Assembly: GCA_914767885.1 (NCBI GenBank)
Contig: CAJZBQ010000033.1
Span: 682,001-746,000, forward strand
DNA length: 64,000 bases
Source: Blepharisma stoltei
Taxonomy: Eukaryota; Ciliophora; Heterotrichea; Heterotrichida; Blepharismidae
Direction: 5' to 3'
Below are positions 1-11,434 of this stretch, piece by piece. Under the pieces are notes generated by a model that made no database searches, was not told the origin of the DNA, and was given only the letters and a program-made list of their open reading frames with translations. Each line of letters starts with the position of its first letter. Position 1 is the stretch's first letter. Made by a program: the position numbers and the translations under genes.

Positions 1-3000
1 TCCTTGGTCATGAATTCCTATATATGGAAAAATTCTGGTCTCTAAAAATTTTTTCCTCGTGGTGTCACCTATGGATTTTAATATTTCTGCATCCAAATAC
101 ATCGCAACCGTTTCTTTTCCACATTCAGCCTCGATTTTTATTCTTTTATTCTGTGCATAAGCATAGATCATATAAACTTTTCCATGGATATTTTTTTTAT
201 GCATAGCAATCAACCCTCCATCGGCACTTTTTACAATTTTCCCTATCAGTTTTCTAATCCTTCAGCCTCTATAAGCTCTCTGTATTTTTGTTGCCATTAA
301 ATTTATATCCATTTTTGGAACATCCATGTTCAAATTGATACTATATTCGCCCACTTGTAAACAATTGTCAAGCAGATATTTGCATAAAGGAACCAGCCAT
401 TGTGTTGGTATTCCAACTTTATCAGAAGCTGTTTTTATATCGACTGAAAGCTGTTTTCTTGATAGCGCATCTGATACAGGTGCTACATCAAAAATGATCA
501 TTTCAGACTCTTTATTAGCTTTTTGATTATAGCGCTTATCTAAGCCAATATTCACTATACATTTTTTAAAGTTTAAAATCCTTTCTTGTGACATTATCAA
601 TTTTTCATCAGAAATACTGCAAAATGAGGAAGAGGATTCATCGATTCGGCTTGTGCCTCCTCGATTTCTTTGCACTTTGGAGTAAGCGCCACCTCCAAAA
701 TATTTAGGCTTGATTAAAACTAATTTTTTGTTCTGTATTTCAATTTCTCTGAAAATATTTTCTGTATCGATATCTCCATATATATTTTTAAGGTCTTCTA
801 ATGAGTATTTTTTTGTATATATTCATTGGTTGTTTGCAGGTTTATTTGTAGAATAGACCTGGACTATATATTCAGTTGCGGTTTGAAAAATACTTACCAT
901 GTAATCTTCTCCGCCAATAGTTTTTTTCTTGTTGATTATCAATTTTTGGGTTGCTTCATTTCGTTTTCGTATCAATAATCTTTTAGCTAGGACAATTCTC
1001 ATTCATTTTTGAAGCCTTAAGGTGGCAGTTTCTAACGATAAACCTTCGTCAACCGCATTTTCAAAATAAGAATAATCTCTATTTTGGACATTAATGTTCT
1101 CATGCCTTTTATAGTTGCGTAAAAACGCTAGTTTTCCATTAGAAATCGCTAATGAGTCAATTATCATTTTAATATTATTCCATTTCGAAAACCCAAAAAT
1201 ATAATTAGGTGGATCAATTATTTTTTCTAATAAATTGCCTTGGTCCATATCTCTTACTTCTACTAGAATACCTTTTTTTGTGGAATATACAGTAACCATA
1301 TATGCAATGCCATTAATAAATCTTACACCTCGGCCTAAAATTTTGTTATGATTTTCCCTGTAGTTTTTCATAGAGAGCAGTTTTCTCAGTTCCCTTGCAT
1401 TTTTAGACCTAATAAATTTCTGGATTGTTATGGCTGCTTTTTCTTCCATAGAAATCAATTTTTTGGGAAGAATAGAATGGCTTTCAATTTTTTGATTTAT
1501 CTTTTTTACTGAAGGAATAGCCAGAGTATTTACAGTTGGGCAAGGGATTGTATCGGTTGGTGGAATTTCTGGTAATTTTGGACTCTCAATTTTACTTGAC
1601 TTGCTACTAGATGTTGATGCGTTTATATAATGCCTTATAGAAGGCAGACTTATTAAGATAGCTGGGGGGAGTCTTGAAGCTTTTTTCTTATATATATGAA
1701 GCTCTGAGTTCTCAAGTGATAATAAATCTGCCAGCTTATCCAAGTTTTTATAGATATCTTTAACATTAACTTCTAGGGTTTCTGCGATTTCTTCTTTGGA
1801 AACTGACAAATATATGTGAATAGGAATGACTTCTTGAAGAGTTGCAGCCTCAATCAGAATTTTTTCTTTTATTTCATCAATTTCAATTTCATAGAAGGTT
1901 ACTTGATAATTAAAATTTGTATTTAATTTTTTTTCTCCTGTAAATAGGAGTTCTTTGTTCACTGGTTCAGAAACAGGCTGTTTTGCTATTATCACTTTTC
2001 CTTGTTTTATATCAACATGTTTAATTATCTCTTCTTTATGGTCATACACCTCAGAGTTCTCTCATAGCTCAAGAATTTCGCAAATTTCTCTTAATTTCAT
2101 CATAGCCATTGCTGGCTTAGGCAGTTTTTTGGTAGGAAATGCTTCAACTCTTATATATTCATTTCCGTTCATAGCTTCTTTATATAAGCTTATTAAATAT
2201 ATGCATTTAAAAAATATTTTTTGACTTCTAATCAATAGATCATCTGTAAGCAGCTCTATTTGAGGCCTAGTAAATTTTCTTTCTTTTTCTGATTCTTGCT
2301 GGTTTTCATCTTCATTTTGGGTTCCAAACTGGAGTTTAGGAAAATTCTGGCCATTATTTTCTTCATTTTCTTCTGAAAACCCAAATTTCTGAAATTTTAA
2401 ATCTTTTATTTGTTGTGATTTTAGGAAATCAGCAATAAATGAACTTTGCTGAGGATTTGAGGCATCAGCTTTGGGTTTAGATGGTGATTTCTTTTTCCTG
2501 AATAATCTTTGAATTTTCACTATTTTTGATTCATCAAAATCCTTAAGATTTGGTAGCTCATTATTAATTTCTATTTTTGGATTTAAAATTATTCTTTCAT
2601 TTTGAATATCAATTCTTTCTAAAACTTCGGTATTTAGATATTTAATCAAATCTTCTTCATTAAGATGAGTTATATCTTCTTCAAAAACTGAACAAATTTC
2701 TTTGTTTTTACCGAGCTCATGAGCTTTAATCATTAATTTCGAGTTATTTTCATTTAAGTAAAATTGAAATAAATACCCAGCATCTTGGATTCTTTTCATT
2801 ATTCTTGTTACCATTGTTCATCTTATATTATCAGAGTTATTAGCTTCTTTTTCAGGCAAATAAAGGGCATGATAACCATCTATATCAAGTCTGTCTGCAA
2901 GCTCTCGAGGAGAAATTGTCATGTTTTTTGGGACTGTATATATAAGCTCATTAGTAAGCTTTCCAACCTCAGAAGCTTTGGCAGAAATTAAATTTTGATT

Positions 3001-5019
3001 TTGAAAAATAATGATGCTGTAAAATTTATTTTGTATTTTTCTGCAGGTTCTCAGAAGGATTTTTTGTTTCTGATATTTTTTACTGATAATCAAGAAATCC
3101 TGTGCTATATGTCTTCTAAAGTGCTTTTGAATTAAAATTGCTGCTTTTTTCATTTTTTCTAAGTCTTCTTTAGTCAAAACTGATTTATTTTGGTGCTTAA
3201 AAATTTTAGGCTGCAATTTGAACTTTTTTGTTTCTTGTCTATTAAAGACTTCAATTTTTTGGATTTCCGTGGCACTGCTTATAGAATGATTTGACCTTAT
3301 TGGCTCTGCACTTATTGGCTCTTGAGTTTTTATTTCTAATGAATCTGATCTTGAGCTGCTTAAATCAGGAATTTTCAACTGCGCTCTTGGTACCGATTTT
3401 GCCTGAAAAGTGAAGTATGGAGCCTTTTCACTTTTAGAAGAATTTAGCTTAGTATCTGAATTGTCCAATCTTAAGCTTTCTAATAAATTCTTTGATTTTC
3501 CAAGCTCATTTAAGTTTTCTCTATTTTTATTGGCATTTGATGTTTTTTGCTCTATATAAGAATCCTTATTCTGGCTTATTGATAGCACAGGAACTTCCTC
3601 ATTCAAGACAAACCATTTAGGGATTTTATATTTAAAAGTTGGTATTTCTTTTGGTTTCTCAGGCTCAAAAATAATTTTTTCTTCTTTCATAAACTCTTCT
3701 GACGGTTTTGCAAAAAAATGGTCAATTTCTTCATAAGTTTCACGCTGTGTAATAACGCCACTTTCAGGTAGCCTAGAACTTGAAGAACTTTGCCCAATTC
3801 TAAAAATCGTTCCGGGTTTAGGTTTTGATGAATTTCCGCTTTCAGAACTATTTTTACTACTCGAATCTCTGCTGATAATATAATGTTTTTCTATTTCACT
3901 GCTTTCATAGCTGTTTTTACTACTTGACGCTCTGCTTTCTGCCCCAATTTTTCTTCTTCCTCCTCTAACCCTTGCAGTTCCTCTGCTTATTGGGGGTTTT
4001 TCAAATAATGCATTTGATCTAGAAGTTTCGCTTATTTCAGACTGTTCTCACAAATTTTCTACAGAGAAAGGTGAAACATTGGTTGCACGATTTTTCAATG
4101 CTAAATCATTGGTAGATGCTGATTTTAAATTGCCTCTTGACGATGACGATTTTGCTGCTTTTCTTGGGGGATCTTTTTCTGAGTTTTTGCCATCTGAAAC
4201 AGCAGGGAATGAGGATTCTCTGCTATGCTTTGAGCTCTGAAAAGAATGAAGCTTGGACGCTTCTTCAAAAAGCTTCTTAAAGGTACGGAGCATTGAGGAA
4301 TGCTCTTTGGTACCGTTTTTTGATAAGAAATCAATAGATTTTTTGTAATTATGAAGTGCTTTACGAATATTTCCTAGATGCTCATTTTCCACCCCAGAGT
4401 TGTGATAAGCAACTGCTAGAAGAGTAATTTGTTGGGATTTTTCACTATTTTTGTGTTCTTTAAAGTCAGTTTTAGCTAAAGTTTTAGCTTTGTTGGAATA
4501 TAGGAGAGCTTCTTCATGCTCCCCTTGGCTTGATAAAATTGAGCATTTATTTAAAAGAATAGAAGTTTTGGTTTCTTTAAGTACTTTTGGCATAGAAAAT
4601 AGAGTCAATGCTTTGTCGACTACATCATTTGCAGCATTTGTCCTGTTAGATTTTCTATAAGCTACAGATAGATTATTGAGAAGATCTAATCTTTCATTTG
4701 CCAAATTTATTTCAGTATGAGAAGAAATTATTTTATCCAGAGTTTTCATTGATGAAATTGCGTCGTCATAGTTTTCGTTTTCTATTAGTTTTGTAAATTT
4801 TTCTTTAAATTTGCTATAAAATATTTTAAAAATATTTAGGATTTCAATTTCTTTTGGGGTATTTGCATCAACTGATTTGTTTAGTCGCTTTGATAAATAC
4901 TCACATGCCAGCTTTAAGTTTCCTTGAGAAAGTGCAGAATTGATTGCCCTTTCAAGTTTATCAATACTATTTGGGATTGGGGTTGAATTTGAAGTGCGTT
5001 TCACTAGAAAGTTTGCCAT
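1..5019 (-). CDS. Large TPR/IQ-motif repeat protein, C-terminus beyond the left edge
   Basis: With TGA read as Trp, the minus strand is open without a break from the ATG at 5019 to base 1, at least 1673 codons; frame-end TGAs at about 4049, 2815, 2050 and 1003 all read through. The first ~250 residues are helical and TPR-like (paired helices with ALLYSNKAK and ALHNYKKSIDFL). A Ser-rich low-complexity linker follows. IQ motifs, expected to bind calmodulin, lie near residues 625 (IQKHFRRHIA), 835 (IQRLFRKKK), 1198 (IQKFIRSKNARELRKL) and 1580 (IQRAYRGWRIRKL). Between them a beta-like unit recurs (see findings). No intron or IES is visible. Ciliates carry many IQ-repeat proteins, often tied to cilia or cortex, but I cannot name an orthologue. 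The gene is certain; its function is inferred only from the motifs. Confidence 0.85.
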
Positions 5020-5254
5020 TTAATATTCCATGCGAAAATAAAATATTTACAAAAATCTGCATATATAGCTGTTTATAGCTATTCCATAAAGAAAATATAT
5101 AAAATTTTTAAATAAGGGATTTTTAATATATTCTGCAGTAAATTTAATTAGATCTATTTCTAATAATAATACCTAATTTTGGGAGAAAATAAAGACTAAT
5201 CTTATGAGCAGTTTTTTTTTAGACTATGAAGTATAAAATTCCATAATTTAAATT

Positions 5255-7140
5255 ATGAATATTAGAGATGAAATTTCAGAGCGAGATAAACTCATTCTTA
5301 TCTTATGGTATTTATATCGCTTAACGTCCACTACGGGGTTACGACCCCAGGTTTATCACTCGCCTTTCGTCGCATCGGGCCCACCAGTCCGCTGGGGACA
5401 GACTCGCTTCGATCTCCAAGGTGCTTCTAGGGCAAATGTCCACGTCTTCGACGGCTCATGGATGAGCTACTTGCTTGTACATGGGTTGCTTTTTCCGAAA
5501 AAACCCAAAAAAATGGATTTTTCTGGTCGGCTATCGGCAAAAAGGAAAAATGCAAAGCCTGGGACGTAACGCCCAGTTTCACGCTAGGGAGTTGCCCGAA
5601 TGGTCCAGAGGACTTTGCTGGGCTTCCCCTTTCCAACCTTGCACCCTCCTTTCCCCACGAGAGAAAAATCCACCCCTAAGAACAGACTAGGGCTAGGCTC
5701 TGAAAGCTACCAGAATTGCTTACCTAGCATTGCAGTCCATCTCTGAAATGGTAAAAACTTGCCGGATATAATTAAAATATGAGTCGAGTATGTATGGCCG
5801 GGAGGCCATACCAAGACGAAGACGCCATATTTTAATTATGAGATAAACTCATTCAATTTCTCAGAGAAGAATATGTCAGGGCTGCAGGACATGACATAAA
5901 TATCCCATTTCAATGGGAAAAAATTGCAGGTCCTCCGATAGCATTAGCTGAAAACATTGAAAGTCTTGTAAAAGAGCAAACATTTCTTGACGCGGTTAGA
6001 AGCCTTGATCTTCCAAAATTAACAAAAGAAGATAAATTCGGCGGCCCTAAGAAAAAAGCCCTAAATCAAAGCCAAGCCCAACTCGCATCAAAAGTAAGTC
6101 TCTGTGGGTATGCTGGGAAAAACCTTACAAAAGAAAATTTTGGAAATTTTGTTACTGGAGTAAAAAGGTTACCTAATCTCAACATTATTGAGCTCTCAGG
6201 AAATGGCTTAAGTGACACTTTTCAAATAGAATTAGAAGAATTGCTTTTGTGTAAAAAAATCAAAAGAATTAATTTATCAAATAATGACTTAGGAAGAGCT
6301 TTTACCTCGAAATTTGTCGATATTTTAAAAGCAGAAGACTCACATTATGAATGGATTGAGTAAGTTTTATATAGTGTTTCCTCTAACCCTTTATCAGCAG
6401 ACAGCACAGCAATTATAAACTTTTCTCAAGCTCTACGAAAGCATCCGAATTTATATCATTTTTCTATCAGTGTTGAAGGGAATTCTTCAGAATATATAGC
6501 AAGAGCTGTGGTTGCAAATAAAATAATTACATCTGTGGCACTGCCTCACTCAAAACTAACTGAAAACTGTATTGAGACATTATGTACGGGCTTGAGTTCG
6601 AAGCGGCAAGTTTCAAATATTTCTGCGCTGAATTTTTCCCATTGCTTTTTAGGGGCAAGACAAATGCTTTTGCTTGCTGATATGCTGAAGCATAATAGGA
6701 CACTTGTTAAGCTAGATTTAAGCTATAACGGACTCATTTCTAACGTAGCTCGATATTTAGCTGACAGTTTGAGGTTCAACTCGTCCCTGCATATTTTGTA
6801 TCTGCAATATAATGACCTTGACGATATTTTCTGTGAAAATTTGGCGGAATCGTTGAAAAGAAACTCCACATTATTTGAGTGCGACCTATCAGGAAACCCG
6901 TTCACTGAAAGAGGTGCAAACAGATTGATAGAAATAATGGGGTCTTATAATCATACTATTTCTACATTTGGATTGCTAGATACTAATGAGCATTTAGGAG
7001 TAAACGTCAGAGAGCAGCTGAAAAACAACACAGGGTTTAATAGGGGAAATTATGTCTTATTGAAGCCAATTGAAGAGACAAATCCTTATGGGTATATTGA
7101 AGAACTGCCATGGAATTTAAATGATGCTGCTCATTTTTAA
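5255..7140 (+). CDS. Leucine-rich-repeat protein (RNI-like), interrupted by a retroposon
   Basis: The ATG at 5255 opens MNIRDEISERDKLI, the frame is cut by the element at 5298-5854, and it resumes at 5855 (QFLREEYVRAAGHD). After removal of that element with one target duplication, and of a 15-nt intron at 6360-6374, the CDS is 1314 nt (437 aa) ending in TAA. Residues ~130-400 hold leucine-rich repeats of the ribonuclease-inhibitor type (NIIELSGNGLSD, RINLSNNDLG, KLDLSYNGLIS, ILYLQYNDLDD, ECDLSGNPFTE), a scaffold for protein binding. Proteins of this shape are common in ciliates, including axonemal ones such as the TCTE1/DRC5 group, but I cannot assign a specific orthologue. If the insertion were kept in the somatic genome the product would stop shortly after codon 14. 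Confidence 0.85.
5298..5854 (-). mobile_element. Retroposon inserted in the LRR coding sequence
   Basis: This 557-bp insertion is flanked by a perfect 15-bp direct repeat (GAGATAAACTCATTC at 5283-5297 and 5840-5854). It is GC-richer than its surroundings and has no terminal inverted repeats. Read on the minus strand it starts near TTAAAATATGGCG and ends with a TAAG-rich tail, like the elements at 48269 and 62555. Long target duplications and a simple-repeat tail point to target-primed reverse transcription (non-LTR/SINE type). No reverse-transcriptase domain is visible, so it is non-autonomous or internally deleted. Precise removal restores the host frame. Confidence 0.75.
6360..6374 (+). other. 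15-nt spliceosomal intron in the LRR gene
   Basis: GTAAGTTTTATATAG. Removing it joins TGG ATT GA to T GTT TCC and keeps the leucine-rich-repeat frame open. Without splicing the frame ends at TAA. Length and pattern match the other introns in the window. Confidence 0.85.
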
Positions 7141-7874
7141 AGTAAATATAAGGGGAAAATGATTAATTTAGAGAGTAAATAATTAATAAGAACTCCAGCG
7201 ATTAAATTGAAAATAGCATAAATTCACATTGAATAAGGTATATACTATAAATGGTGGCACATGTCAACCTGCCCCTCTTGGCTCTCACAGTCCAGACCTT
7301 ATGGCCACAGCGAACTGGGACGGACTCCGAGCTGAGAAACAAGTGCTCCATCAGGTAATGTGTATCTATTAGGTTTTGGCTGCCTTCATGTGGTTGGAAA
7401 TGGAGGTTCCTGGCAATTCCTTTAGTTTCAAGGATCAATGGGCATTCCTCTACCCAGAAACTGGGAATTTTGGCCCAGGCTACAGTGGAGCAGTCTTTTT
7501 CCTGTAGCTGTTGAATGAAGGTGCTTCACACCCCCGACAAACTCCATGGAGCTTATCCTTGGAGTCAAGGTACTTCAATTGACTGTACCAAGGCTGGAGA
7601 AATCCATAAGCCGCCCACTCAAAACTGAAGCCGCAAGGTAAGGAAGAGACAGAAGGTACCAAAAGTGCAATCCGCCTTCGTAGGAAAGACCCTCTGATTT
7701 GGAGTCGAAAAGCGTTTGAACATTCCGTGCAGGAGATCTTTTGGTGACTGTGCACCAATATATCCCCTGACTTTAATAACCTAGCTAACCTACCCCATTG
7801 AATAAAATCTACTATCAGAATAAATTAATATTTATTCTTATTATTTCTACTTAGCGACATAATTAGCATTGTAA
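7141..7874. other. Intergenic region containing a retroposon copy
   Basis: Most of this gap is an insertion at 7237-7805 flanked by a 10-bp direct repeat CATTGAATAA (7227-7236 and 7796-7805). Its left end contains ATAAATGGTGGC, similar to the ATG-containing 5' starts of the other retroposons here. It is GC-richer than the AT-rich flanks and open in short stretches on the minus strand, with no recognisable domain. The remaining ~150 bp is AT-rich spacer, presumably holding the 3' end of the LRR gene and the promoter of the mannosidase. Confidence 0.6.
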
Positions 7875-10800
7875 ATGTGGGGTTTTCTTCTACTTCTAAC
7901 CTTTTGCTCAGCTTTTGAAATCTTTATAGTCCCACATTCACATTGCGATCCAGGATGGATCGAAACTGTAAAGTGGTATTATGATAGACAAGCTCGAAAC
8001 ATCCTTAATAACATTGTCAGTATCTTGCAAAAGGATTCAAGAAGGAAGATTGTGTGGTCAGAGACTTCTTTCTTGAAGATGTGGATGGACGAACAATCAG
8101 ATGAAAAAATAAACCTCTTTAAAAGCTTCGTCAAAAATGGGCAAATTGAATTTGTCGGAGGTGGCTATGTGCAGAATGATGAAGCTAACCCAGATTTTGA
8201 GATGGTTATAAGGCAGCTAGAAACTGGCCATCAATACCTTAACAAAGAATTTGGGATCACAAAGGTAAGGGTTGGATGGCAAATTGACCCATTTGGCCAC
8301 TCTGCCTTGACACCTAGCTTATGGTCAAAATTCGGATATGAATTTTTGGTGACAAACAGAATCAATGTAGGGCTAAGAGATGAGCTGAGGAGAGACGGAA
8401 ACATTGAGTTTCTATGGGAAGGAGTGAATTTCGGGCACAATGAATCGATTTTTACTCACAATTTGTATGACCATTATGATCCACCTCAGGTGCTTCACCC
8501 CTATAAAAACCATTGCTTTGGCTATGGGCCTATCAGTGACAATATCCTTAACAGATGGTAAATTTTATTTAGCTTGAACATTATTTATAACCTATTCAAT
8601 GAAAGGAAGTCAGCTTATAAGCATGATAAGCTGATGCTTTTATATGGTGACGATTTTTACTATATGAACTCAGATGAAGGAGAAAAATTATATAAAAGAA
8701 TTGAAGCATTAAGAGACTATGCTGAAAAATCAAATGAGTACCCAAACATGAAGATCAAAATAGCAACAGCCAGTGAGTATTTTGACGCAGTTAAAAATAG
8801 CAAGCCTAAGCTTTCAGTTTACAAAGGAGATCTGTTGCCTTATGTTAATTTCAGAGCTGGGTGGGAACCAGCTCATTGGACTGGGTATTACACTACTCGA
8901 CCTCACTTAAAGCAAACTATTTATTACACCCACAAATTAGTAAGAGCTACTGAAATTGTTCTTGCCCTAAGCAAAGGAAAATCATTTTTTGCTTCAGAGT
9001 CTAGTCTTGCACTGCATCATGATGCTATTACTGGTACTTGCAGACCTCAAGTTGTAGAAGACTACACAAACAGACTTATAGATGAGCAGAAAAGTGCAAG
9101 AAAAGCAATAAATGACGCTATTAAAAACAAATTCCCTAAAGCAGAAGCTAAATTTGCATTAGCTTTGCCTTATAGAGTATTAATTGTTTACAACCCTCTC
9201 AACTGGGAAGCCACATGCCTACTTCATTTAGAAGTAAGCAATGACATTTTTATCCAAATAAAAAATTGGCGAGGAGAATACGTCCTATTGCAATCAGTCA
9301 GCAACCTGCTTGATGATAAAAAGACAGTCTATATGAAACTATCATTACCAGCACTATCATTTGTTACCTTATTTGCTATTGAAAAAACTGAATACTCTGA
9401 ATATTGTGACGAAAAATCAGAAGAATCAGAAACAGACCGATCAATCAAAGACAAACATTTCTCAATTAATTTTAATGATTTCGGGCTCGTCCAAGAAATA
9501 ACGAAACCTAGCTTGAATTATAACTTAAAACAAGAATTTTGGACTTATTCAGGAAACAGAGGTGGGGCATATATTTTTCACCCTCCAAGCAATGGAAATG
9601 AAATAACTGATATGAGCTTGGACAAAATTCTAGTATCGAAAGGGTCTATACTTGAAACAGTAGAAGTGGTATGGAGAAGACAGAGAAGATCTTTTGACAT
9701 TGATTATTATTACCAAAAAATAATTTTGTATGGCCAATCACGATTTATCTGGAAATACGGATTATATGCAACTAATAATGAAGAAATTTTGGTGAGATTT
9801 TCAAGCAATAATATTAATGGTGAAAAATGGCTGCTTACTTCGAATTCAGGAGATTTGAGGGAGAGAAAGTACTATCAAGAAAGTGCTAGCAAAAAAGGCT
9901 CAAATATGTATCCTGCACCAGGCGGTTTTGCTGTAAAACTTGATGATGAGTATTTGCAAGTTTTTCCGAAATTTTCTATTGGAGTTGCAATGGTCAATGA
10001 AGGGTCCTTTGAGCTTCTTCTTCATAGAAACCTAGGCCAAGATGACAATTTTGGGCTCTCCACAGGGGTAGATGACAAGAAATTCGTCCACTACCACTTT
10101 GAAATAGAATTAAACAAATTATCACAAAAAAGCTATTGGAAATCTTATCTTGAAGCCAAAACGGATATTTATACATTCACACTGTCTAATTTAGCTGATT
10201 TTTCTATATCTGATAAGCCTTGGCTTGAAGGAGAACTCATAGAAAAAGACTGGAAAAGGGAGACCGTATACTCTTTAGGATTTAGTAGTAACGACCTTTA
10301 TTTGTCAAGTCTTGTTGCTAAAAATAGCCAATTAGTAATGAGAGTTCTAAACTTAAAAGATACAAGCCAAAAACTATCAGTAAATGGTTTTGAATTTTTG
10401 AATAAAAAATTATTTGATGGATTTTTAGATGCAGATACTGTACAAAGCAGATGGGACAAAGGAGATGAATTTGTTTTCAGCCAAAAACCTGATTCCAGCT
10501 ATCCGAAGTTTGCAGCAAAGGGAGATCGAGAGGAGAATGAAGGACAGGATTTGCTGAAACCGTTTGAATTGGCAACTTTTGAAGTAAAAGTTGTGCCTGC
10601 TAAGGTGGAAGAATCGATAGTTGAGGAGAAAAATGAAGCAATTGAGGAAAAAACTAAAGAAATTCAAGAAACAGTAGAGAATGAAGCAGAGAGAAATGAA
10701 GAACAAGTTGCTGAAAACGAAATAAAAGCTGAAACTCAAGAAACCAATGAAGAAACTACTGAAAAGAAAGACATTACTGAGCAAGAACCAAGAGAGCAAG

Positions 10801-11324
10801 AACCTATCGAGCAAGAGACAACCAATCCTAAAGAAGAAACCAAAGAAAACGAAGAAGAAAAGCCTGCAATAGAACAAGAAAGTTCTCAAGCAGATGCAGA
10901 CCCTATAGTACCAATAATTGAAAATAAAGGAATTGCCGAAGCTGAGCAAGAAAGTGACTCTGAAGCTGTCTTTATCCCTCAAGAAAACCAAGAAACCCCT
11001 GAAGAAGAAAGCAAGCAAGAGTACTCAAAATCTCATGATGGAGAAGCAGAAACAATAGAGGCCACTGAAAACGAAGAAAAGCAAGAAGAAGCTAAGAAAG
11101 AAAAAATAGACAGAATTCCTATAAAAGATATTAGAAACCCTAGCATCGATATAGTCAAAAATGTATATGGGACTGCTCCAGTGATTATCGAAAACCCTGA
11201 GTCAGCCCAAACAGGTGTTACTGCTCTACAAAGGCTGGAATATGCAGTTGTAATCTGCTTGTCAGGGATTTCAGTCATGAGCATCATTCTCTACTTCAGG
11301 TCGAAGAAAAAGCGAAAAGAGTAA
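7875..11324 (+). CDS. GH38 alpha-mannosidase, copy 1, with C-terminal membrane anchor
   Basis: Exons 7875-8557 and 8573-11324 give 1144 aa. It starts with a hydrophobic signal sequence (MWGFLLLLTFCSA). The GH38 signatures follow: VPHSHCDPGW with zinc-binding His/Asp, QIDPFGHS carrying the catalytic nucleophile Asp, LYGDDFYY and HHDAITGT. Beta-sandwich mannosidase middle and C-terminal regions follow. The enzyme hydrolyses alpha-linked mannose from N-glycans in the lysosome or Golgi. Unusually, ~200 residues rich in Glu, Lys and Gln precede a single C-terminal transmembrane helix (VVICLSGISVMSIILYF) with a basic tail, giving type I topology; Golgi mannosidase II is type II and lysosomal enzymes are soluble. 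A paralogue lies 110 bp downstream in the same orientation. Confidence 0.93.
8558..8572 (+). other. 15-nt intron in mannosidase copy 1
   Basis: GTAAATTTTATTTAG. Splicing joins the two mannosidase exons in frame. The paralogue has a 15-nt intron at the same place (12462-12476), so it predates the duplication. Confidence 0.9.
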
Positions 11325-11434
11325 CAGGAGTAGTTAAATAAATCCAAACATAATAAAAGACTTAAAATTAGACAAATTACTTGAAATAAAGCTAAAATAA
11401 ATGTGCTCTGTTTATTCTATCATAAAATATATTA

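Noticed and set aside
5427..5690. Several overlapping ~70-100-aa frames at 5255-5690
   Set aside because: They lie within the GC-rich retroposon at 5298-5854 and are not conserved with the other copies as protein.
10425..11018. 197-aa minus-strand frame rich in Phe and Leu
   Set aside because: It is the antisense of the Glu/Lys-rich stalk of mannosidase copy 1; GAA/AAA codons read backwards give TTC/TTT.
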